64,000 nucleotides of DNA from positions 2,196,201-2,260,200 of the forward strand of contig OZ036014.1 of assembly GCA_964035015.1 (NCBI GenBank), written 5' to 3'. Every line of letters starts with the position of its first letter. The first letter of the stretch is position 1. Below are positions 52,754-64,000 of the stretch, piece by piece. The notes under the pieces are model-generated. The model was not told the origin of the DNA, did not search any database, and saw only the letters and a program-made list of their open reading frames with translations. The stretch comes from Corallium rubrum. Taxonomy: Eukaryota > Cnidaria > Anthozoa > Scleralcyonacea > Coralliidae. Made by a program: the position numbers and the translations under genes.

Positions 52754-53080
52754 ACACAATATGTTTTCCAGATACCTTGTTGCCTTCATTGGGTTTCTAT
52801 TTAAGATATTAAAAAAACAAAAAAAACTGGACAATGACCAAGATTTTTGGGAAGTAACAAACTCTTCATGCACAACAGTTGGCCTAGAGCCATTAGACTA
52901 TCTGTTGCTACACTTTCATTCATTTCTCACAATTTCGGCAGCATCTGAACAAACTGTGTGTCTTGGTGGGCCATGTCCTCCAATTCAAGGACTGAGTGTT
53001 GTTGAAAAGAGAGTATTCCAAATGACCAAAGATCGTCTTTGATATTTAAAAATAATGCTTTTTAGCACAAATTTCTTATA

Positions 53081-53086
53081 AATAAA
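53081..53086 (+). terminator. BiP poly(A) signal
   Basis: AATAAA in an A-rich context, 328 bp after the stop codon. It is the first good signal in the 3' flank. Confidence 0.6.
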
Positions 53087-53205
53087 AAAAAAGTTTAAAA
53101 ATATGTCTTGTTTCCAGTCTGATTAATATAAATCACTTTTTTGGGTTCTTTTTTACTGCTGCGCACAAATCAAGGTCCACCATGAAAAATGCGGACAAAC
53201 CTGAT

Positions 53206-53450
53206 GAAATATAAATAAGTTTTGTGGAAACACCACGTAAAATATTTCTTTGCTAATGTGAATACTCTCCATAGAGTTCGATAATTAATTCTTTGAACGT
53301 TTTCATGGCGATAAAGTAATATAAATAAGTTTTGTGGAAACACCACGTAAAATATTTCTTTGCTTTTCTTTTTTTTTCTTTTCTTTTTTTTCTTCACTTA
53401 TTTATATTACTTTATCGCCATGAAAACGTTCAAAGAATTAAAAACCTGAT
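53206..53450. mobile_element. Palindromic element, same family as 30650-30763
   Basis: TTTTGTGGAAACACCACGTA ... TATTTCTTTGC occurs at 53220 and again at 53332, with the flank CGCCATGAAAACGTTCAAAG present in both orientations (about 53290 and 53417). It looks like a duplicated or rearranged copy. Confidence 0.65.
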
Positions 53451-53459
53451 GAAATTGAC

Positions 53460-55687
53460 ACTTTCCGGAGCACCAAGAATTTTTTTCGAGGCTGTGCGTG
53501 AATATTATAGCTAGAGTTAGTTTAAAGGATAGTAAATTAGGGTTAGTATTACGGTTAGTTTCTTAGAGTTAGTATAAGAGTAATATTACGGTTATTTTGC
53601 ACTGCATACATCGGTTTCGGCGTTTCGCTTTATAATATTAAGACAGATTTAGAAAAGACGACGTGACATGCAGTGGCGTAACGGAGGAAGACGGGGCCCT
53701 TAGGCATATTTGGTGTGGGGGCCCCTATTGTCATGATTTGAAAGGCTGTATTATTTGATACATGTGTTTTAAGATGAAGAGAAGATTTATTGATACATAC
53801 AGTGTGGCTTTGTATTTGTACAAGTTAATTTTGCATTCAGTTCATGTGGCAAAAAGGCAGCACTTTCCTTGCGATAGTAACTCCTAGTATACGTATAATA
53901 TATTTATCAAGAAACCAAATTAAACTATTTCGTTTTGCATTCATCAATTGAAAGGTAAAGACCCAGGACTTTTGTTTTTGCTGAGCTAAAGAACTCCGCT
54001 GCCAGGCCAAAGTTTTAAGCTCTCAATAAATTTAATCTTGCTGTTAAATATCTTTTTTATGTTTTGTCCTTATAATACCATATTCTAATTTTGGCGGGGG
54101 CAGGGCTGGGGGCCCCTCGTGACCCCCAACTCGTGGGCCCTTAGTTCTCGCCCTAACCCTACCTAATGAGCGTCACGCCACTGGTGACATGGCGTGGACC
54201 CACGCCCAACCGCCCTGGGACCAGTGAACTGTATACTTTCAACACGATCTCTTACCAAAATTAAGCGTATATCTTAATTGTAAAATAGGGCTCGAATTAA
54301 GATATGGCCTTAATTTTAAAATAGGGCTCAAATTAAGACATGGCCTTAATTTATCTGTCCCACAAGCGGGATGTTAAACTTGAACACATAAAGCTAAAAA
54401 TCCTAGAGGGGGGTTGTGGTCCGGGTCTGAGAGGTGGGACTTTTTTCCGGAGGGTTGTGATTAGGCTTAGGGCTACTGGGGGGTTGTGGTTAGGTTTAGG
54501 GTTTCCGGGGGGTTGTGGTTAGGGGTTGGGGGAGAGTTTTCAGTTTAAAATTAAGGATTATCCTTAATTCTAGGCGAGTTGACAATTAAGGATAATCCTT
54601 AATTTTGGATGTGAGGTCGACCTGATACTTTATAAGTAATATTGGGCATTTCACTCGATTACATAGCGTGTTCTAAGGATTTTGAAGTTCACTACTTGGG
54701 ACATATGTACAGTGCATGCATGATTATGTGCATGATCCATGTAAATTATAATCCCACTTTGCAATTGACGTCAACGAAAATAGTCGGGAACTCAACGATA
54801 TGGCTAATTTGCTGAAGTGGCCTTCAATTTTCCTAAGTTATTTTTCCGGGGGTGTGGGGAGCAATTTAATCTACAATCATGAATCATTGATAAAAATAGT
54901 TAAGGTCACGTGGTATTCGGTTGTTATTTTTTGCCCAAACAAAAAGGCAAAATTTACGATTTCTTAATATCATCCCCTCCAGAGAATTGATGTTCGTCCC
55001 TTTATTTTGTTTGTAAACTTAGATCAAATTTCTAGTTTTACAACCTGTTTTTTGGAGTTTGTTTATTTTCTAACACATAACATTTCCCTATTGAAAAATA
55101 AATTTGAAGTATTTAAAAACTTTCCTATTCCACTTTTCGCCAAACAGCTGGTGTCAGATTCGAGTTCGCACGTGGAGGGAAGTGTGCAGCACTTGTTTCT
55201 TGTTTCTAACTGCCAAATTGACATGACGTCATTTTTTATCACGAATACTAACCCTTTTCGTAACTTGAAAAAAATAATCCTAATAATAAAACTAGTCTCA
55301 AAACACTTACCTTTAGAAAACGAAAAAAAAATAGAAAAATGAACGCCAAAAAGAGGAAGAAAAGTGGACGTCAAAATGACGTTATGTTATTTTGACAGAT
55401 GGGAAAGAGTATTTAGCACGTGGAAACGTTACCGGAAGTTCCGGTTCTAGGGTAGCAAAGGCTGCCGGGAGGTGTTTTTCTTATTGTTTTAAAAAAATTT
55501 ATCCAAGAGCGTTTTATAATTTCCGACCAAGAAATCGACGTAAGAGTTTTTAAATATGATTGCTTGTTGCTCCAAATTCCAGGGAACTTGGCTTGTGCTT
55601 TTGAAGTAATGGAGAGGTTTCGACAAGTGGAAGGAGAACGTACTTGAGGCTGGTAGAGAAGTTGTTTCAAATTTGTCTTAAGTCCAC
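53460..55687. other. Spacer upstream of COP1, no gene seen
   Basis: Contains GGTTAGTATTACGGTTAG-like repeats (53520-53590), an inverted TTAAGGATTATCCTTAA pair (54545-54605), a GGGGGGTTGTGGTTAGGTTT patch near 54480, and the COP1 promoter. ORFs here are short and overlap both strands without recognisable content. Confidence 0.5.
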
Positions 55688-58600
55688 ATGTCGACGTCGG
55701 CGGGAGAGAGAGCTGGTGGTCGACGCCGTAAACGACCTCATCCTCCTATTCACGATGGAATTGTGAACTCGTTTAGCGATAAGAACAGTGACTTTGTGTG
55801 GTAAGCATGAACTTGGCATCTTACAGTTTGCATGTGTTGAAAAGTGCACAACCCTGTCCAAGATTGCTGCAGTGAACGACAAGCATATCCATTGATCATT
55901 TATTTTTCTCTTTTCTATACAACGTAGCCCAATTTGTTTTGACACCATTGAGGAAGCTCATATGACAAAATGTGGACACAGTTTCTGGTAAGTGAACCAT
56001 ATTGACCTTTAAACTCATTTACGATATCGTTTACATGTTTTCTATCGCTTTCTCTCAGCTAAATATTGGGCACTTGCTTTACAAACAATGTGAATATTTG
56101 TGGACTGTTGTCAAGTGTTTGCCTGTGTCGGCGTTTGAGTTTCAAATCTTTTTCGCTAGATTTTGACCTCGATTAGCTCACAAGCATCGACTTGAAGAAA
56201 TGTTTTAGTAAACTGTAGCTTTAGATAGTAGGTACCGTTGCATTTACTAGCATAAAACAATCGTGACTATTTGATTATACTTAATTATTTTTGCGACCCT
56301 CTGCTGGTATTTGGGGCATGGCACGGAAGATTTCTAATCCGCTTGCTTTTAAACCTAATAATTTTAAATAAATCTAGGAAGTGCAACTTAGAAATTAGGA
56401 ATTAGTTTGCGGAAGAACAAGTTTTTGCATGCTTGGTTAAGTTGCTTGGATGTGCGGAATTTGTTGTTTTGTGCAAAATTTCAAGGAGCGTTGTCAGACT
56501 GAATTTATAAAACCCCGTGGTTGGTCTGTCTGGGAGAGCTCCTGATCGGCAATTAGTCAAAAAGAAAAATCACGTTAATCTGTGCTTGCAGATAGACAAT
56601 CTGCCTTGATTGATTAGTGTCTTTGACATTCCCGCGATTGAATTTCACGCCGAGAAAACACCATTTTATATTAATAGCATTCCGTGACCTTGTGTTTGCT
56701 TGTGTAACGTTTCAGCTGTGCACAAATCGATTAGGATCATTCCGTTTTGTTGATCTTTGAGACTCGGTGTGTTTCCTTTGCTCGCGTTTCCCCATCCGTT
56801 TGGGTTACAGACTTGAAGCTGTGGAGCTCCCTTAGGGCAAAAGCATCTAATCTTTTAAAATTATCAGCTTACAAGGTTGCTTGCTTTTGACAATAGCAAC
56901 TAAGGTCAAGAATTTGTGGCTGCGGAAATTTCTCAAGTGGGCGCGGTGACATCATTAGCATGCCAACACAAAAGGTTACCTCCTTATGACGTCAAAAGAA
57001 AAATGATAGTTAATAAAAAAACAGATTTAATAAGCTCAATTACTCAGCAAATATATCTGAGCTCCAGATAAATTATACACAAAGGAGAAACGTGGGGAAG
57101 GTGAAACCATGACACAATCTGTTGATTGTTTTTCTTCTTTAACATGCATCTAAATCAGAAGTTGACCAGTGATATTTATTGCATCAAAAATTGCACACGT
57201 AAAGAGGCCTTAATGACCAGTTAGACTACTGATATTCAGATGCAGGGATGTAGCCAGGATTTTGAAAGGGGGAGCTGAAATCAAAATAAATTTTTAGGGG
57301 GGGAAATTGTGAAATCGAGAGTCGCTGAAATGCCATTTCCTGGCTTTTTTGGAGGAAGATTTTACAGACTCTAAAGGTTAAAAAATGTCATATAAAATAC
57401 TCAAAACATGCAAATGTCACATAGATACTCAAAATGCATACACTCAGTAGATTGAATACACTGTTTACAGTTTATTTCCTGACATAATTCATATTGCATC
57501 AGTTTTGTAGTTACATGTCTGTTGTTTTATATCTAAAGGGGGAGGAGTCATGGCTACATCCCTTTAAGGATTGCAAAGCATATTTCTCCAACAACCACAA
57601 GATTTCCAACAAATATGTTAGCAAAATTGTTTTTTAGCTTTTTCTTAAAAACATTTTCTAGCTTCAAATGTATTCGTCGAAGTCTTCAAGAGAGCAACAG
57701 ATGCCCCAAATGTAATTTTGTCATTGACAAATCAGACCAGATTTTTCCCAATTTTCTTTGTAAGTTTGTGAAGCATAACATTTTTAATTTTAATAAATAA
57801 ATGATATATTGTAGCCATTTAAATTAAATAAAAATAGAACTTTGTTATTGGATTGGCTTTTTTACCATCTGTACTGTATGGTACTGTAGTGTACCCTACT
57901 GTACCCAGCTGTACCCTCCTAATACAGGGTGTCCCAAAAAAATGCTTTTTTTATCGGGTTACAGTAACTGACTTAATGTTCTATAGTTGTTTTGCTATAT
58001 GTATTATTATTATATTAGTCGGTGACTAGGCTGAGGCGGTTTTTCGGTATACCAGAAAAAATCGGGTTTTTTTCAAAACTGGTTTTAAAAAACGACCGAA
58101 GAATCATATATTGCCATTCATTCACACAATATTCGAGACCTATACGCGCGACTAATATGGGATGAAGCTTAATCCGAATGCAGATCAAACTTGGAATGCT
58201 AATTAATTTTACTTATTAAGTATTTCATAACAGAGAAACAAGAAACAACTGTATAGACCTTGGTATAATTTTTCCCAGTCTGTTTTTCGTGTTTTTTTCA
58301 GGCAAACTTCAAAAGCAAGCGTCGTTTTTGACAATGCGGACGTCAAGCGAATGTTAGCGTAGCTTATTTCGGCAGTGATTTTCATCATATTAATGGCCAT
58401 CTGGGCAAGTCACAGACTTGATTGCCACAAATGGTGACAAATGTTGTTTTTTAATCCAGTCTACTCGCGGCCAACTGACATCCGCGTTGTCAAAAACATC
58501 ACTTGCTTAGCTCCCTAATGATGCAATTAAACAGGGTTTCAAACGTCAAGATGGTGGACAAAAAACCCGGTTTTATCCATTTTTCGCGTCGGTTTTTGGT

Positions 58601-61600
58601 TTCAGTTTTCTTTGAAAACCACCCAAGCCTATCGGTGACAGTTATATATTACACTTATGTTGAGTCAAATCCAATTACACTGTACATGTATATTATTACC
58701 TTTGACCTGGGAGTGTGTTGGATAATTCACTTTATGAGAAATTAGACTTATAGTCAACTTTGACACCTGATTAAACGGCTTTGGCGGATTAATCAGTGGA
58801 TTATGTGTCCTACTGTAATTGGCCACAGATTAATTGAATCAGCTAATCAGCACTTTTTAGCGATCCGCTCATCCCTACTGTATCCAACTGTACTTTTAAT
58901 GACAGTATATACTGTGTTTGTATTAATATTTTGGAAGCTTTGTAATTTTTAAAATCAAATGTTATAACAAATGATAATAACAATTTACTGTAATGTAACT
59001 GTCTTTCAGTAAATGATCTTATCCTCAAAAGAAAACAAAGAAGTATAGATAAAAAGATACGAATTAATCAACCATTAAGTGAAGTGAGTTGTTTTTAATA
59101 ACATATAACAGTATACCTTTCCAGTCACAGAAAATTAATGTACAAATTATATGGTGACAATGTTTAACCTATTGATGAGTAAAAATGGGCCAGTTGGGCT
59201 CAGGTTTAAGGAAGCTAGTAATGGGGCAATGGCTTGGTGTCCGTTAATTGCTATCCAGGGTACTTGTGGGTTTGTCATTTGATGAGTAAAATTAGTGTTA
59301 GACAGAGTAAAATGATGTCATAAACAAGCAGTTTTTGGCCAGCTCAGGTAGGAATTGATTAATTCACAATTACAATACTTCATTTTTATATGCTTGGCAC
59401 CACTGCCTAGCGTACAAAATTTTCACCATTTTCACCTCCTATTCACCATTATCCTCATATCCACCATCCTCATATTCACTGTCATCCTTGTATCCACCAT
59501 CATCTTCATGTTCACCACCATCTTCATATTCACCATCTTCATATCCACCATCATCCTCATATTCACCATCATTCTCATATCCACCATCATCTTCATATCC
59601 ACTATCATCCTCATATCCACCATCATTCTCATATCCACCATCATTCTCATCCACCATCATTCTCATATCCACCATCATCTTCATATCCACCATCATCTTC
59701 ATATCCACCATCATCTTCATATCCACCATCATCTTCATATCCACCATCTCATCCACCATCATCTTCATATCCACCACCATCAAACATTTTCAGAATTTTT
59801 GCTTGGTAGTGGTGCCAAGCATACAAAAAATCTGAAAATTTTGTACACTTGACAATGGTGCTGAGGGTACAAAAAATCTGAAAATTTTGTACGCTTGGCA
59901 GTGGTGCCGAACATACAAAAAATCTGAAAATTTTGTATGCTTGACAGTGGTGCCAAGTGTACAAAAAATCTTAAAATTTTGTGCGCTTGGCACCACTGCC
60001 GAGCGTACAAAATTTTAAGATTTAACTTGGCCATATTTTTACATTACAAACAGTACTGGTCATGTGCAAATAGTTTTGAAATTAATTATTTACGGTACAT
60101 GTATAATATAATCTTTACTTTTTTAAACTTTTTTTATCATTTTATATATTTGTTTAATTTTTAAGTTTTTTTTACAGTACAATTTTTCAGAGCTGCAAGA
60201 AATTATATGTGGAGATGCTAATCTTAAAATCTCAGGTGGGTTAATCTATTGTGAATAGTTTTATATATAAAACTTTTATTTTTTTAAAATGTTACCGTAG
60301 AGGAGGGACTTATATTTCAATATTTTGAACTGGTGGGTTGGGTGAATATTGAAATTATTTTTGCAACGTCCATAAAATCATGATCTGAAAAAATAGTTCT
60401 CATTTTTTTACAGATGTAGATTCATTATTAGAAATATTATCAGTGAGAAAATATCAATTAGAAGCAGTAAGTATTGTTATAAAAACACTGCGATTTTCTG
60501 TCGAGCTTGGAGACTGGAAGTTTTATTGAAAAGTTTGATTGTTTCACAATTTGACACGTTCTCATGGGAAATTTGAATGCACATTTTGACAATAGAAATT
60601 GTTATATAGCTAGAGTTTCACTGGATGCAACGATGACTGTCATTGGTTGGTTTGTGGTCACATGACCTTAGATAAATTTCAATGTCTACCGAGCGGGCAA
60701 TAATTGAGAACTTATTGCCTGCTCGGTCAATAAGTTTTCAATTGTTGCCCACTTGCCCGCTAGAACTTTGAACTCTTCACGGCATCCTATAAACAAAAGC
60801 TTGTTTGGTACGAAAAAAAGAATATTTATAGGCCTTCAAAGCATGTGTGAAGATTAACTGGAGAAAGGTATTGCTGTTCTTTTGTTCTGAGACTCATATT
60901 TGTTTGGTTGAAGTGAAATTATGGAGCCAGGCGAAATGTTTTGGTAAGTCTTAGCGTTTGTCTTTCGTGTACTTTCCCGTAATAAACGTCGAAATTATTC
61001 AGTGAAACTCAAGCTATATAACAAAACACTTAATGTCTGACCCCTCGAGAAACAGTTAGTTTTGTTTTCCCTCGAGTCTCGATGTTTCCCTCGACTTCGT
61101 CTCGGGAAATATCAAGACTCTCGGGAAAACAAAACTAACTGTTTCCCTCGGGAGCAGACATTAAGTGTATATTATATAAGGCATTGCCCAAACTGTTAAA
61201 TTTGCCCATGAGAACATTCAAATTCTCACATGACAACATTTCGAATTTCCCTTGGCACCTTGTGTGTTTCAACAATCAAACTTTTAAATAAAACTATCTA
61301 TCTCCAAGCTCAGCTGCAAATCACAGTACAGTAATGTAGTTGGATTGAATTTAAGCAAGAAAGACTAGGATTTAAGTGTTGATAATTTACACATCACTTT
61401 CCTAGGTATGTTTAGTATAAGAAATATTGTAAAACTTTTGTATAAAGTCATGTTTTATGATCTATAGAATGATGGCAGCTATATAGAATGATGGCAGTAA
61501 TCTATTCTTTTTGTAATTTTTTTATATAGGACAGCACAGCAACTCAAAATGAAATTTTAAAAGATTTTTTAAAACAAGTCAAAAGACATAAACAAGAGGT

Positions 61601-62697
61601 TTGAAACTTTGAATAATTTTCATACTGGAACTCATTGCGTATATGCAGATATAGACATAGTTTCTTTTGACCATGGGTCTGTTTTATTTTGTCTTTTTAG
61701 CAACTTGATCAGTTAACACAAGAAGTAAAATTAATAGATGATGACTTAAGAAGGGCAGAGGTACTGTATGCTAGCTCAGAAAGAAATTGGGATGGGGGGC
61801 CCAGCTGCATTCTGACTAAATACTGATTTATTTTGATTTGTAGGACATGATAGCTGTCCACCAATCACAACATCAAATATCCATACTAGTAAGTGAACAT
61901 TAAGTTTTATTACAGTTTATATTTATATTATTATCTTATCTTATCTTATCTTATCTTATCTTATCTTATCTTATCTTATCTTATCTTATCTTATCTTATC
62001 TTATCTTATATTATATTATATTATATTATATTATATTATATTATATTATATTATATTATATTATATTATATTATATTATATTATATTATATTATATTATA
62101 TTATATTATATTATATTTTATTATATATTATATTATATATTATATATTATATATTATATATTATATATTGTATATTGTATATTGTATATTGTATATTGTA
62201 TATTGTATACTGTATACTGTATACTGTATACTGTATACTGTATTATATTATATTATATTATATTATATTATATTATATTATATTATATTATATTATATTA
62301 TATTATATTATGAATCTATTATCTCTGGACATTCATGTTCCCTTGATGCTTACAAGTACTCATAATTCAACATGTTTTCTTTAATTTCTTTATTTCTTAG
62401 GATCATGCAGTTCCTACAACACCAACTGTTAAATCATTTCCAACAAGCCTTGAGGAAGCAACAGCCAGGTGAAATGTCTATGTTCTTAGTGTGCTGCACT
62501 ATACTGTACCATACTGTATAATTTGTACAATTACTGTACTGCACACAACAAGGTTTGAATTTGGAAATTGCCCTGTATTATTTAATCTCTAAAACTGAAG
62601 TCAACATTGTTTTGTTATTAGTGCTTGTGGTTCAGAACTTGGTAATTCATCACAAACCAGTGAATTGCCTCAAGATGGTTTTAATGGCAGCCAACAT
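55688..62697 (+). CDS. COP1: COP1 (RFWD2) E3 ubiquitin ligase, N-terminal half
   Basis: Eleven exons visible: 55688-55800, 55928-55987, 57662-57759, 59010-59083, 60178-60235, 60414-60466, 61530-61598, 61701-61760, 61844-61888, 62401-62468 and 62622-62697. They give 774 nt (258 aa), all phases matching. A basic start ([11 protein letters not shown], possible nuclear signal) is followed by [28 protein letters not shown] and NRCPKCNF, a complete C3HC4 RING. Then come [15 protein letters not shown] and two coiled-coil stretches ([34 protein letters not shown]). This matches COP1, whose C-terminal WD40 propeller should lie past the window. COP1 with DET1/CUL4 targets transcription factors such as c-Jun/ETS types in animals. 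The RING is split by introns after its second and fourth Cys/His pairs. The last visible donor is CAACAT|GTGAGT; a (TCTG)n tract and a LINE follow. Confidence 0.93.
59430..59780. repeat. 18-bp minisatellite (TTCATATCCACCATCATC)
   Basis: About 18 imperfect units in COP1 intron 4. All frames stay open over it, giving Ile/Ser/Pro or Met/Asp-rich shadow ORFs. Confidence 0.9.
59800..60030. repeat. ~53-bp tandem repeat with hairpin potential
   Basis: About four units of TACAAAAAATCTGAAAATTT plus TGTACGCTTGGCAGTGGTGC. The last unit is inverted (GCGCTTGGCACCACTGCCGA), and a single inverted unit lies before the 18-bp array (59394-59425). The array may thus be internal to one element. Confidence 0.75.
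60485..61330. mobile_element. ~845-bp inverted-repeat element with nested palindromes
   Basis: GAGCTTGGAGACTGGAAGTT ... AAAAGTTTGATTGTTTCA at the left is mirrored by AACAATCAAACTTTT ... CTATCTCCAAGCTC at the right. Inside are a GAGCGGGCAATAATTGAGAA palindrome (about 60680-60750) and a CTTAATGTCTG...TTTTGTTTTCCCTCGAG palindrome (about 61028-61170). COP1 intron 6. Confidence 0.7.
61930..62290. repeat. (TTATC)n / (TTATA)n / (TATTG)n compound microsatellite
   Basis: Successive pentanucleotide tracts drifting one base at a time, in COP1 intron 9. Tyr/Ile/Leu-rich ORFs are shadows. Confidence 0.95.
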
Positions 62698-62701
62698 GTG
62701 A

Positions 62702-63020
<319 letters not shown>

Positions 63021-63035
63021 TAAAAACCTGTGAAG

Positions 63036-64000
63036 AAATTCAGCATACATCTCCTGGAACGAAGATAGCAATATCAGAGCTAACGACTCGACAAGATTCG
63101 AATGAGCTTGAACAAAAGCGTATCGACGTAAACAAGATTTTACGATCGTTTGCTAAAACAAGAGACTGGAAAGTTATTGCTCATAACTATATTGATCCAA
63201 GCTGTCTTAACAAGAGAAAACTGCATATGAACGTTCGTGGAACAATTAATTTAGCAAAAAACTTTAAAAATTACTTAACTAATCAGCATTGACCAACTTA
63301 TGGAAGCAATGGTGAGACAAAAATTAGCCTAAAAATTCCAGAGGTAAGAGGTTTTAAAATGGTCTCATTAAATATTGCAAGCCTGTTACTACACATAGAT
63401 GAAATTAGAGCATGGTTGCACAATGAAAATGTTGATTTTATCGCCCTTAATGAAACGAGGCTAGACAGTACTATTGCCGATAATCAAGTAAAACTTGAAA
63501 ACTATGACATAATCAGAAATGACCGTAATCGAAACGGTGGAGGCGTTTGTGTTTACCTAAAAAATCACATTAATTACCGGGTGCGAACTGATTTAATGCC
63601 AAATGAGACTGAAGCTATTGTAATTGAAATTCTAAAACCAAATAGTAAACCGTTTATTGTGATTTCGGCATATCGACCACCGTGCCTTAATCCGGACATT
63701 TTCTTTGAGAAAATATCAAACACTATAAAAACATTAGATCTAAAAGATATGGAAATCTTTCTATTAGGAGACTTAAATTGTGATTTACTTTGCACGCGAA
63801 ATTACCGTGCAACTTCACTCTTAAAATCATTCTCCGAGGTATACCAACTAGAACAACTTATTAACGAGCCAACTCGGTGTACCCAAAATACTAAGACTTT
63901 GATTGATGTTATTTATACCAACCGTCCAAATAGAGTTGTTGCATCGGGAGTGTTACACTTGGGTATAAGTGACCATAGTCTGATATACACAATAAGAAAG
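63036..64000 (+). mobile_element. CR1-like LINE: ORF1 esterase tail and ORF2 endonuclease, runs off the window
   Basis: Frame 1 ends at a TGA near 63291 with [20 protein letters not shown] and [20 protein letters not shown], resembling the C-terminal block (Asp...His) of the SGNH/esterase ORF1 found in CR1/L2 elements. The next frame, open to base 64000, is an APE-type endonuclease: MVSLNIASLLLHIDEIRAWL, FIALNETRLD, NGGGVCVYLKN, FLLGDLNCDL, TLIDVIYTN and GISDHSLIYTIRK. The RT domain would follow. No stop in the visible ORF2, so the copy may be young. The 5' end is truncated at the (TCTG)n tract. Confidence 0.88.

Noticed and set aside
54470-54520. Interstitial telomere repeat (GGTTAGGTTTAGGG)
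   Set aside because: Only one or two degenerate units in a G-rich patch.
61893-62384. 163-codon Tyr/Ile/Leu-rich ORF
   Set aside because: Pentanucleotide microsatellite inside a COP1 intron.

Overview
This is an AT-rich animal nuclear window. Genes are intron-rich with GT-AG introns, and introns and spacers are packed with short palindromic DNA transposons, SINEs, non-LTR retroelements and microsatellites. The gene set (Crumbs, WDR31, bublin, POFUT1, BiP, COP1), the repeat style and the deep divergence from vertebrate and fly proteins fit an early-branching metazoan. A cnidarian is my best guess, but this is an inference from protein and repeat character, not proven by any sequence here.

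Layout. 1-1066: 3' part of an eIF2-alpha-kinase-like gene with one frame break. 1832-2191: a doubtful small ORF. 2634-16629 (+): a complete 9-exon Crumbs gene (1732 codons after splicing) whose last exon holds 15 near-identical 117-bp EGF units. 17292-20127 (-): a two-exon, 320-aa WD40 protein, convergent with Crumbs. 20391-24946 (+): an 11-exon WDR31 orthologue that shares a 263-bp divergent promoter with the WD40 gene. 25350-36162: a 10.8-kb foldback transposon with two ~4.6-kb inverted arms made of a decamer minisatellite and an 8-bp target-site duplication. 36308-36714 (+): a tiny two-exon bublin (BBLN) gene. 37363-43159 (-): a complete 7-exon POFUT1 ending in KDEL. 43160-48640: a long stretch without a recognised gene. 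48837-52753 (+): a complete 5-exon BiP/GRP78 with a perfect ERSE upstream. 55688-62697 (+): the first 11 exons of COP1, running off the right end. 63036-64000 (+): a CR1-like LINE inserted in the next COP1 intron.

Functional links. Crumbs is an EGF/LamG transmembrane apical-polarity protein. POFUT1 adds O-fucose to EGF domains in the ER and BiP folds secreted and membrane proteins in the ER, so three genes touching one maturation route sit in 50 kb. I see no evidence that this is more than coincidence. The strongest unusual signals are the giant foldback element with its two-letter decamer arms, the homogenised Crumbs EGF array that has lost O-glucose and O-fucose sites, and a three-level nested insertion in a Crumbs intron (palindromic element > 5S-rRNA-derived SINE > pogo-like MITE).
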